A stretch of DNA of 55,589 nt from Rhizophlyctis rosea (taxonomy: Eukaryota > Chytridiomycota > Chytridiomycetes > Rhizophlyctidales > Rhizophlyctidaceae): assembly GCA_027596075.1 (NCBI GenBank), contig JADGJC010000276.1, positions 1-55,589 of the forward strand, read 5' to 3'. Positions 1 to 10,929 of the stretch are shown here, one piece after another (the stretch's first letter is position 1; every line of letters starts with the position of its first letter). Below the pieces are notes generated by a model, which saw only the letters and a list, made by a program, of their open reading frames with translations, was not told where the DNA came from and made no database searches. A program made the translations under genes and the position numbers.

Positions 1-2152
1 TACAAATACAGTGCGGAAACACACATAAACCGTCACAACCCTCCTTCCCGTCCATACCCAATCCCATCACCCGCCCCCCCCCCAGGCTACCCCGCCCAAC
101 ACACAGGATGCGCACACCCCGCCCCCGCCCCCCCGGCCGCCGCCCCCCCCGCCGCCGGGAGGACTGAGAAGTGACGGCCTTCAAATTCTATCTACTTACT
201 ACATTTCGAAAAACGCAGGGACGATCAACAGCAGCAGCATCGACCAATGAGAACATGAACAATTGACGACTGCAAGGCACGGCACCGATCTCTTCAGATG
301 GAGTATATCTGTAGTAGACCTAATGAGTGACAAAGCAGCTGTGGGAATCAAGCGCTGAGCATCTTACCCGTGGCACATCACGATCCCGCCGTGAATGATT
401 CCCTGCCCCCCTCCGTCCCCGCCCTTTCCGATCTGTGCCATTGTTGTCGAGGCTGCAATGCGTGTGGCCCTTAGGTGTCCGGACCGTCCGTTGATGGAGG
501 AAGCTTCTCACCTCTTTGTCTTGAGTACGCCGCCAGCTTGAAGTCCATCCACTATTCCGTTCTCAGTACTTTTAATTCCACCTCCTCCGATTCGCATAAC
601 TTCCCTTCCAGAGACTCCACCAAAATCAAATTATGATTTGATCCGCCATATGTCATTGCCTGTCACTTTACCAGACTGGACGTTCCAAGTGAGTTGTATC
701 TTTCTTTGCACATTCAGCAAAGGATCTCACTCCAGAAGGTTCGGATAATTCATCTTCGTATCCTGTGCTCGCAAACCCCTTCCGGCAAGGACTTTCCATG
801 TGTTTCCCCTTTGTACTCCATGCCGTTGGGAAGATGACAATATACATAGCTGGGGCTTTTCGAACCCTTACTGTCTAATGTTTTTCGATCCTTTTCCCCT
901 CCCTTCCGCCTCTGCCAATTCCCAATAACAAACTCCAGTCCAATCTCCCCACATTTCTCACTTGCTTTCTCGCTTCCCAACCCGCTATGACTGGCGACCG
1001 ATACGCCAATGCGCGTTTGCATCGCAACCACCCTTCAAAGTAGAGATTTAGGGACGAGTCGAGCAAGTTGGCATACTCTCTGATGGGGATGGGTCGGTGA
1101 GGGGAAAGTGGTAAGAATGGGAGTTGTGCGAGAAGGGGACCGCCAATTCTAGTGGCGTCGGATGCGAAAATTGTGAGAGAGGACAGGGTGTCCTTCATTG
1201 TTATGGAGCAGCAGAGGTGTTCTCAATACCCAGGGATGACTGTGGAGAATGGACCCGACTTCAGTCAGGCACTGGACAGGCACCGAAGTCACCGAAGCCT
1301 CCGAAACCGAAATTGTGTTCATCTATCATAGATGACATCAATCAGCCGGCACTTCTATGACTGCCCGTCCAGTTGGGGGAAGAATGAACCACAAAAAGCA
1401 GGTCAAAATTACCGTGAACCAGCAAGCCAAAGCCTATCGAAAAGAGTCATCACTGGTGCACCGAATGGTACCAGCGTGGATGAGATTGTGGGAGCAAGGG
1501 AGCGGTGCACATATCGTCCCGGGCCAATGGGCCCCGTTTTGATTGGCCAGCCGGGCTTGGCTGAAACGGGTCTGCAGATGTGCAGTTTGATTACCAAATA
1601 GCAGAGCGACGCGTCACTCACCACACACCATCCAGTCCCCGAGGTCCTCCCATTTCCTAATCTTCGTCTTTGCAAGACTGGCCTACCAAATCCAACCCTC
1701 GCAAATATCCTGAATCCTGCACGGGCTAAACTAAACAGCAATGATCAGGCCTACATAGTCTGACCTCGCAAACAAATATCATACATCACAGCTGCTACCA
1801 TACTACTGCCATCAAGTCCTTACCACAGCCAGTTGATTGCAAAGATGTCGATCGCTTCCGTTGCCCATAGGTAACTTTCTTCTGACTGTCGACAAATATT
1901 CCAGTCGTACTGTGACACTTCCTTCCCACATCCAGCCATGTATTCGGCATCAAGAGTTCCATCCCACATAACCTTCACTATGTTGACGACAACACAATTC
2001 TCTATCCCGCCGGGAACAATGTCGTTGGTAAGTTCTTCGATACCACTCCAGAAGATGACTGCGTTTGAAGAAAGCAATATCGGTTCACTGAAATTGATCG
2101 ACGTTCCTCTTGCATGGATTTCGATACTTGAAACACACATACAGTCTACAAC
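1..2152. other. 5' intergenic region, no defensible gene
   Basis: No long conserved reading frame is visible here. Short ORFs on both strands overlap each other and show no recognisable domain. The minus strand between about 480 and 1200 holds several short open stretches; one reads NGMEYKGE, which faintly recalls a MORN repeat. I could not join them into a gene with convincing splice sites. The last few hundred bases before 2153 presumably carry the CFAP57 promoter and 5' UTR. Confidence 0.5.
77..163. repeat. C-rich low-complexity tract
   Basis: The plus strand has long runs of C with interspersed CG and CCG steps, including uninterrupted C runs of up to nine bases. The minus strand therefore has several G runs and could form a G-quadruplex. 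It is simple-sequence DNA. The exact C-run lengths may be unreliable in the assembly. Confidence 0.7.
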
Positions 2153-5100
2153 ATGGACCAAAAAACATACCGCTTCATTCCCATTTCCGAGAAGGGCGAG
2201 TCCCTCACTGCTGTATGCGTCAGTGCTGACAGACACTTGTTTGCGATGGCGGAAAGTGGTGCTGCTGGTGTGACATTACCAACTGGCGGTGCAAATGGCG
2301 GTAACGGTGGAGGCGGTGCGTCTGCCGGACCTGTAGGCGGGGGCACACAGCAGGAGTCAGCCCCAGCCGCGACACCAACCGGAGCGGCGGGAGCCGCGGC
2401 AACGGCAGCAGCGGCACAAGCTGGGAGAGCAATACTGAATGTGATGGACGCTCATAGCTTTCGAAAGAGGCGCGGTGTTGTTGGTGTGGAGGGAACGACA
2501 AGTAAGGTGGGTATTTCACATGTGATAAAGGCGAGGCAAGTTGGGAACGGCGCACTTCTTATGTGATGTAGGGACGTCTTGAAAATCGGATGCTCATTGG
2601 CTACAAGGAATTCTACTGGTTCTAACCGCGTATCATTGTCAAGGACAGGAGTTCACACATCTAGCGTTCTCCTCCGATTCCAAATACCTCATCGCCCTCC
2701 TCGGCGCCCCCGACTACATCCTCCACTACTTTGCCTGGGACAAAGGAAAACTCGTCGCAACACTCCAATGCACCAGCATGATACCACCATCACTTGAACC
2801 TTCAGCATCACTTCCCACCTCATCTTCCACCGCCACAGCACCAACACCCACTCCACCTGCTCAATTACCTCAAAGACTTCACCCACTTCGCACCTCTCTA
2901 CCACAAAACAGCATCTCTCAATCTCAACCATCTCCAACCAGTCCCACCTCGTCTTCTTCTCAGCCAACGCCTCCAACCAGTCACCCCATCCGCCAAATCA
3001 CCATCAACCCTACCGATGGCACAGAAGTCTGCCTCGCAACAACTACCGGTCTCCGTATATTCCGCTACGGTGAAGGCGGTTTCCGACTCGTGCCCCAAAA
3101 AGGCATCGCAAACCGCCCTATAACTTCCCACGCCTGGATCGGCGCCGAACGCCTTGTTGCCGCCACTGATGACGGCTACGTGATTGTTGTGCAGCACCCC
3201 TTAGCTGCAGGTGGTGTAACTCTTACACAGGAAATTCACCTACCGCCGGGCGTAAGTGTAGGGTACAGTGTCATGCCTATGGGAAGAGGCTTTGCAGTGG
3301 GTGGAGTGGGAGGTAGTGTAGCAGTATTCGATAAGAGTGGAGATACAGCGACGGGTGGAGGAGCTACAACGTACCCGCCTCCTCCTGCTCCTATACCTGG
3401 CGCCCCATCAAGTCTCGGAGGTGGTATGGGGAGGGCGTCAGAGATGTCACTTTCGCTTCCGCCTACGACGTTGGAGAAGTATAAGTTGGTGAAGCAGGTT
3501 ACTCTGCCTGCGGATCCAGTGATAGGGGCCGTGAGTACTTTGGGGAATGCATCGTTGACGGTTGCTGGGGGCTTGGGGAAGACTGGTGGTAGTGGTGCGG
3601 GTGGAGCTGCTGGTGGTGGTGGTGGTGGAGGGGATGCGCTGATGACGACGCGGGTGGTGTGTATGGCTGCTAGTGCCATTGAAGGGATTTTGTTGGTCGA
3701 GGTGGAGACCAATCAAGTCTTCAAAATTTCTTTGGGCTTGTCGGAGTTTGGAAAGGTACGATGAATGCACCAATCGTTTTTTGCGCTCCCTTTCTTCTGC
3801 TTACCGAATTCTGTTTCCCACAGCACTCCGACGATCCAGTTCCAACACCAATCCTCCCACCCTTCCATCACGGCGCCATCACTTCTCTCGACACCTGCAC
3901 CCGCAAACCTATCCTCGCGACTTGTTCAACAGATAAATCAATACGTATCTATAACTATCTTCATCCACCGACGTGCGAGTTGGTGAAGTACTTTCCGGAA
4001 GAAGCCTATAGTGTTGCGTTGCATCCTAGTGGCCTTTATTTACTGGTGGGGTTCAGTGATAAGCTGAGGTTGATGAACGTCTTGACGGATGATGTGAGAT
4101 TGTTCAGGGAGTTTCCGGTGAGAGGTTGTCGGGAGGTAAGGATGTCCTTGTTGATCCATTCGCCTGGAACAAGCGAATTTGATAACCATGTCTCTGACCC
4201 ACACAGTGCCGCTTCGCCCCCGGCGGCCACATCTTCGCCGCCATCCACGGCAACATGATCCAACTCTACAATACCTGGACATTCGATAACATTGGCAACC
4301 TGAAAGCCCATAACGGGAAGATCAAGAGTTTGTACTTCACGCCCGATGACGCATATTTAGTCAGTGCGGGCATGGATGGGGCGACGTATACTTGGAATGT
4401 ACGGGAGATGAAGAGGGAGAACGAGCATATTTTGAAGAGTACGGGGTATACTAGTGCGGTTTGTGGGGCGGGTGGGGGGAAGGTGTATGTTGTTGGCGGG
4501 GATCGGTGTTTGAAGGTTGGTAGTTTTGTTTCTTCCGCTCATCATGGTGTTTCCAAAGACCATTGGGGGGAGCGCTGAAGAGCATTGATTGACAAAACTT
4601 CTTTGTCATCTTCTCCTTCATTTTTCTATACGCGTTGGCACCTGGTTGTAGGAAATCACAGATTCAACCGTGACTTGCGAAATGGAGTCCAATGTCATTC
4701 TCACGCAGATCGTACTCTCGAACTCGGGTCGAATGATGTTTGCTGGTACGGCTTTCCACATACCCTCTTTCTCCCGCCACCCACTTCGGTGAGCCTAACA
4801 CTTCTTCGACAACAGGAACATCAACTGGTGCCATCCGTTCCATCAAGTTCCCACTTTCCAGCGATCCGAATGACTACCAAACCCACGCAGCTCATAGCGA
4901 AGCGGTAACGAAGCTCCGAGTATCAAATGACGACCAATATTTGTTCTCGGCGGGAGAGGATGGGTGTTTGTATGTGTTTCGGATATCTGATAAGGAGGAA
5001 AGGGGGAAGAAAAAGGAGAGGAGCACGGTGTTCGCTGATGAGGTTGGTGCTTAGCATTTTCATTGCCTGTGAACCTCACCGATGTCGCCAACACAAAATC

Positions 5101-7420
5101 TAAACATGATTCCGTCCCATAAAGATCCTCATAACGAAATCCGACCTGGAAGAGAAAACCCTGTACACTTCCGAATTGCAACGAAATCTTGAGGAACTCA
5201 AGCTCGAGCATGAGTACCAGCTCCGATTACGGGACATGACGTTCAACGAGAAGTTGAAGGAGATTACGGAGCGTTACAGTCAGGAGATCGAGGCGTTGAA
5301 GATCAGCACAAGTGTGTTGAGGAGCGAGAAGGACAAGGGGGAGGTCCGGCATGAGGAGGAGATGGGAGGGTTGGTGGGGAGGTGTTTGGATGAGTTGCAT
5401 GTGAGAAATTTTCTCTCTTTTCAACAGTTATGGGTTCCTCCTTACGCAAATTCAACAATCACCAGGCAGTCGAGGCAAAATACAACCAACAACTGATGGA
5501 AGAGTACGAAAAGTTCCAAGCGCAGCAGGCGCGGACGCATGAACTGCAGACGACGTGGCAGAAGGATATGAAAAGTTTTGAGGCTGGCATGAGGAAGGCA
5601 TTGAGTGATGCACAGCAGGAGGCGGAGAATAGGTTGAATGCCAAGAGTGCTGATATCCAAAAGGTAAAGATATGGCGTCTCACACGCCTGATAACACATA
5701 CAATTCCTGACTGCCACTTGTCCAATACAACCAGCTACGAGATGACATTCATCGCCTCCACCGTGAACACACCGAAATTGCACGGCAGACGGACGAAGAC
5801 ATCGAGACGGAAATTACGCTCTTGGAGCAACGATATGAGCGCAAGCTGAGGGTGGAGAGAGAGGAGGGAGCTCGACTGAAGGGGGACAACGGTATTATGA
5901 GGAAGAAGTTCAATACCCTCAATAAGGATATCGAGGATAACAAGGCTGAAATTGCGAGGATGGTGGAGGATGAGAGGAAGTTGAGGGGAGTGATAAGTAT
6001 CTTGGAGAAGGAGATTGGGGGGTTGAGGAAGGAGGTCTGTATTGGGTTCATTCTCCAACCCCACGGAGAATGTGTCTATTTGGTATCCGTTCTATTGCTG
6101 ATTGCACGATTAGATGGCGGAGCGAGACGAGTTGATCCAGGATAAGGAGCGACGGGTGTATGATCTAAAGAAGAAGAATCAGGAATTGGAGAAGTTCAAG
6201 TTTGTGCTTGACTATCGGATCAAAGAATTGAAAGAACAGGTGGAGCCGAGGGAGAATACAATTACGGAGATGACAGGTCAAATCAAGGTGGGTCTATCAC
6301 ACTAAACATGCCGTTTTAGTTTGGCTTCTCCATTCGCTGTGCTTATACATCTACCAATTCACAAACATCACACATCAAACAGGAAATCAACAATGAACTC
6401 GAAGTCCTCAACAGAGATAAACACCACCTTGAAACCCAAATCACGGAGCTCAAGGAAAGATTGGAAGTTACGAAGAAGGACTTGCACCACGAACATCGGA
6501 AGGCGCATCATGCGAAATACTTTGTGGAGGAATGCAAACGGGATGTGGAAGATTTGGTACAGTTTGTGCAGGAGCCCGCTCTTTTGAAGGTAAGGAGCAG
6601 ATATTGCTATTTACCAATAGCCATCCATGCCAAAGCCAATTTGATACAATGGCATCCCAACCCCAACTTGCAGAAATCCCTCGAGAACCTTTACAAGAAG
6701 TACATCTCCTCCCGTGGAGTTACATATTCGCCCACCGATGGCAAGCCGCGAATCACAGTGCGGACGGCCGGCGTAGAACCGGAGGTGGAGAGGGAGTATA
6801 ATGTGCAGCATCGGGTGCTGGAAGGGAGGGTGGCGGAGTTGAGGGCCGTTGTTGAGAAGAATGCTGGAGCCTTCAGGGCGGATTCTGTGAGGGCCATGGC
6901 GGTGAATCAGGGTCTATTGGGGTTAGTGGTTTTGGTTGTTTTGACTTCTTTTTATTTTCGGGGCTGAACATGGTGGGGAAGAGTCGCTTACAATTCCCTT
7001 CCTTTTGTTTTGTTTTCAATTAGCCAAATCAATCAACTTCGCCAAGCGACCAAGTTGAAGGGGAAAAAATCAGACCCTTTGCAGGTTCTAGCTATCCTAA
7101 AACCGTCGTCGAGACCCACCAGCCCATCTCGTCAATGTGAGTCGTTGGATCCTTCGTTATGAAGCCATGGCTGAACTTGCTTCGGGGACAGCATCCATGT
7201 GTGAACAATTATGCTGACTGTTCCTTTTGTAGCATCACCAACACCTCATCAGACGCAAACATCAAGCTCTCCGTATCCGGACCTGCACGTTGGTCGCCCA
7301 GCCTCTGCCACCTCGTCATCATCTCCCGTCCGTCCAACCACGCCGCGAGGCCACCTGCCCCTAATTCCAGGAGCCGGAAATGGGTTAGCGACGGTCCAGG
7401 CTGTCGTTTCGTCCATATGA
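2153..7420 (+). CDS. CFAP57: CFAP57 (WDR65) cilia- and flagella-associated protein
   Basis: The product is an axonemal protein of the CFAP57/WDR65 family, which in other organisms acts in assembly of inner dynein arms. I count about 14 exons giving roughly 1,370 aa, close to the family size of about 1,250. The start is the ATG at 2153 (MDQKTYRF). The N-terminal half is WD40 propellers, e.g. [14 protein letters not shown] after an intron at about 2506-2645, and [12 protein letters not shown] near 3930. The C-terminal half from about 5125 is a long coiled coil, e.g. [20 protein letters not shown] and [20 protein letters not shown], which is the most diagnostic part. Two Gly/Ala-rich insertions (about 2250-2440 and 3580-3640) look lineage-specific. 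I extend the gene past the TGA near 6965 by using a GTTAGT donor near 6921, which adds exons at about 7024-7138 and 7234-7420. That 3' end is inferred. The gene implies a flagellated zoospore. Confidence 0.93.
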
Positions 7421-7696
7421 CTTTGAAGTGCTGTCTTTTTGCTCTGTTTTTCAATGCATTGTTTGTTTTATTGTATATTTACTCTTCATGAATATGTAAA
7501 TGCCTTGTAACCAGTTCCTTCTGAGTATAGAGGAGGCGTGTGAAACGACTAAAATTCTATGAGGCATATCCTGGGGACGCAAGTGAAGACATTGAAGAAG
7601 ACAACACGATTGCCGGACGCCAGGAATGGTTGGGCTTCCTGAAAAGTTCGATGCTCGTCGTCAACATTCTTGGTTATTAATTACAGAAGACTACTT

Positions 7697-9944
7697 TTAG
7701 ACAACTGTTTTTCTTTTCGGTGTCGGCGGACCATCCAAGCTATACCAGTTCTGATGCTGTTTGGGACCTTTTGGTCCATGTTCCTCCGCGTGGATGAAAT
7801 TGCTTAACAGGCCTGCGCCTTGGGCAAACTGGTAAATGTATCAAAAAGAGAGTTTGAGGAATTCATCACAAGAACCCACACGTCGATATCCACAAGCACT
7901 TACCGAGAGAACTGCCTCTAACTCATTCCAAGCTGTCACCCCAGGTGCCGGCCCATTCACACCCGTTTGATCTACTGTTGAACCCCATCTGCCAGCAAAT
8001 TCCCTCCAAGCCTCGCCCTCCTGTTTTTCGTCCATCGTATCAATACCGTCTCCAACTTTACTCCAATCCTCCACCTTCTCCCATGTCCTCCAATCGACCC
8101 ATCCTTCCCCTTGCCAACCCACATCCGTGCTTGCAAACCCTATGTCCAGAAAGAGTTCCTCACGAGGAACGAGATCGACCACATCCACGACTTTGATCCA
8201 CTTTACGCTCCCCAAAGTTAGCAATGGTACGATGCGGGAGACGAAGGCAAACGTTGAGGAGGGTTGGGTCACTATGGAGGGGTGGGCGTAAGTTGCATGA
8301 CCGTTGAGCGATGAGTAGAGGATTGGGTGGGTGGTGTTGTGGTAGGTTAAGTGCGATGGGGTATACCACGTTGTGACACCGTGTTGGTCTAAAGCTATCT
8401 AGCGTGTGATTGATTTTTGAGGGATTAGGAGAGTTGGAGATACGCAGCTTCAAAGGGAGTTGGGACTGGTAACATACCCTTTCAATTTGCGGCGCAGGCG
8501 TATATGGATGGTACACGCCATCTAGTTGGATCGTTATGTGCTCCCTAGCGGAGAATTAGCATACGTCTTTGATTCGTGAGTTTCGTAAGTTTTAGACTCC
8601 AAGATGACATACCAATCACTATACAGGTTTGATTGAGTAAGTGGTAAAGTGATGAGACGAAGCAATTGCCGGAAAGGATGAATGCATGTTGTCAGTCAGA
8701 ATTCAAGCGTTACCACTAGATTGCTTGCAACCTACCCATGATGTAGGGCAATCGGACACCATTCGAAGATCTCGGTGTGGTCATCTACAAAGGACTGTAG
8801 CCCTGACCAAATGCCCATTCGAAACGTTTGACATCCGTTGGTCGGGTAGAAGAACCAATACTGTGCGACATGAATGATCAACATTGGAACTGACCACGCA
8901 GCTCAAAATTCGAGATATTAATTGAATGTACCATACCTGCAAATACGTCCTATTCCCCTTCCCAGCTTGTACCACTTGCCCGACCACACTGACTCCGTCC
9001 ACCATCCCCAGCTCGGTAACCTCCGCGCCTCGCATCATCTCCTCTGGCACGATCAGAGTATCATCATCACCTTCCCAGCCTAGACCCCATGCAGACACAT
9101 CGTCCTCACTATCCAGGATGATAACATCTTGGTCACCATCATATAGATCGGCAAGATCACGCTTACGCGGACGTTTACGAGGGGTGAAGGGGCGAGGAGG
9201 ATTTCGCGATGATGGTGGAACATGTCGCGGAGTATGCGGATTTGATGATACTGGAGAAGACGGTGGAGGGACTTGTGGCTTCATTTCAATGACTGATATG
9301 GTTTGGTTTGAGGCCAGCATATCAACTAGGGAGGCATCAACCGGCATCGAATCCTTCACTGTGATCTTCGATGTTTCAAACTCTGTTGATGGCGGCGAAG
9401 TTGATGTCTCTCCATCTTTTTCTTCCACTACAATGTCATTCATGGTTCCGACGGGTTTGTCCCTTTTCATTCCCCGAACACACACCCATGCATCTCCAAA
9501 CTCCCCTTCAAAACACTGGTCCGGCCCTTGAATTACCTCTGCATTTCGAAACACTGTTGGCGGATCTGCTGGTCGCCAGCGGTCGCGCGGGTGCAATCGC
9601 ATAAGTGGTGCATGGCGTTCAAGAAGAGCGCGACATTCAGCTCGTGTGAGGTTAGTTACTGGATGGGCGGCATGAAGAATGGTTTGAGCTTTGCGGGTAA
9701 GGTATTTCTGGGGAGGTGGGTTATGTGGTAGGAGGAGCAGGAGAAGTGGGAGGAGGAGGAGTGAGAGGACAGGGCGGATGCATGGGTTATTCTTCAGCCA
9801 AGTAGCGATACGTGAAGGGTGGTGTTCACCGCTACGTTTGGTGTGTATGGGGAGGTAAGGCATTTGCGAGTTCGTGGGTGCTTGTCGTCGATTGAGAGAT
9901 AGGGATATGGTCGAAAGGGTCTGATACTGTCTTGGCACCAACAA
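7697..9944 (-). CDS. Vps62-like vacuolar sorting family protein with N-terminal membrane anchor
   Basis: This multi-exon minus-strand gene resembles the fungal Vps62 family (vacuolar protein sorting-associated protein 62), whose molecular role is poorly known. The first exon (9944 down to about 8930) holds a hydrophobic segment (VLSLLLLPLLLLLLP), probably a signal anchor. The family opening follows, HAPLMRLHPRDRWRPAD, and then a low-complexity acidic/basic insertion of about 180 residues. Later exons give TYLQVWYIQ, VYHPYTPAPQIERV and a segment before 8272 reading STHPILYSSLNGHATYAHPS in style, the typical surface pattern of the family. The C-terminal exon ends at the TAA at 7697 (PPTPKRKTVV), after an intron whose donor is at about 7891. 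Intron positions in the middle are approximate. The gene converges on CFAP57, with 276 bp between the stops. Confidence 0.72.
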
Positions 9945-10929
9945 TGAAGACTACTGAAAAGAATACTTACAGTGCTCGCAGAGTTTCAGACTACAGATTG
10001 GGTTCTTATTCTCTTCCCGTTTACCTTAAATAGATACAATATGAGGAGAGAAAATTGAGGAGACATCAATGGACCCTCCGAACGGCGCAGTAACGGCAAT
10101 CAAGGCCCATAATCTATCACATTTACATCACCCGGCCCATTGTGAAGATGGAGACACACACGTGAGACATTCATTGATCCCAATCTCTGCCATCCCATGA
10201 TTAATCATTCGTCCGTGAATGTGGATTCGCCCATTCAAAGCTCGGACCTCATCATCAGCAGATAGACTGGACAGGTTGGACTTTGGTATCGCGGCTCCGG
10301 CTGACACATACCAAAATCGATGGATTCCCATTTCCTCTAGGGTAATCCATTTCGCCTTCCCTCATGATGGTGACAGAAATCAGCTGTGTCACAATTCTGA
10401 CAGGGGTTATTTCGGCAATCAACATAAGCTTTCCCTGTCAACAACAAACTGCCTCCCCGAAATGCATTTCATTCAAATGCCAGGAATGACTACGGCCATC
10501 ATATGTCCGACGTATGTTGACCATACGACCGTTGACGTCGCAAATGTAGATTCATCTTCGGTCTATCAAGGGAGACCACTCTGAGCACAGAACGCGGTCC
10601 ACAAGCCACGGATCCACCAATCTCCTCTCTCGACTTCTCAAGGGGAAGTTGCAACATCCAACCCAACATCATGACACTCGCACCACATCATAAGATAGAT
10701 CAAAATTGCTGTTTTGAGAACCTTCTTGCAAATCTACACAATAATCTGGAGATCAAGGGGAAGTACGTGACACACCTCCCAAAACTCCAGTGTCACTTTC
10801 ACAAAAAGAGCGAACTTTGCAATAAAAAAGAAAATCAAATTATACAAGGTTCCAAACTGCACTTCGATCGGCATCTGCAAGCTATTCTGTTATTCGTATT
10901 CCACTCCAGTCAATGCAAAAACAAGTCGG
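9945..10929. other. Intergenic region between Vps62-like and Argonaute genes
   Basis: The left part should hold the promoter of the Vps62-like gene and the right part the 3' UTR of Argonaute. The short ORFs here show no domain and no biased composition. I see no RNA gene or repeat. Confidence 0.5.

Noticed and set aside
2220..3773. Minus-strand open frames opposite CFAP57
   Set aside because: Proline-rich shadows of the Gly/Ala-rich insertions in CFAP57.
6962..6967. TGA after FYFRG as the end of CFAP57
   Set aside because: The residues before it ([16 protein letters not shown]) are hydrophobic and unlike a CFAP57 tail. A GTTAGT donor just upstream and good acceptors downstream add [14 protein letters not shown] helical sequence, so this is read as intron.
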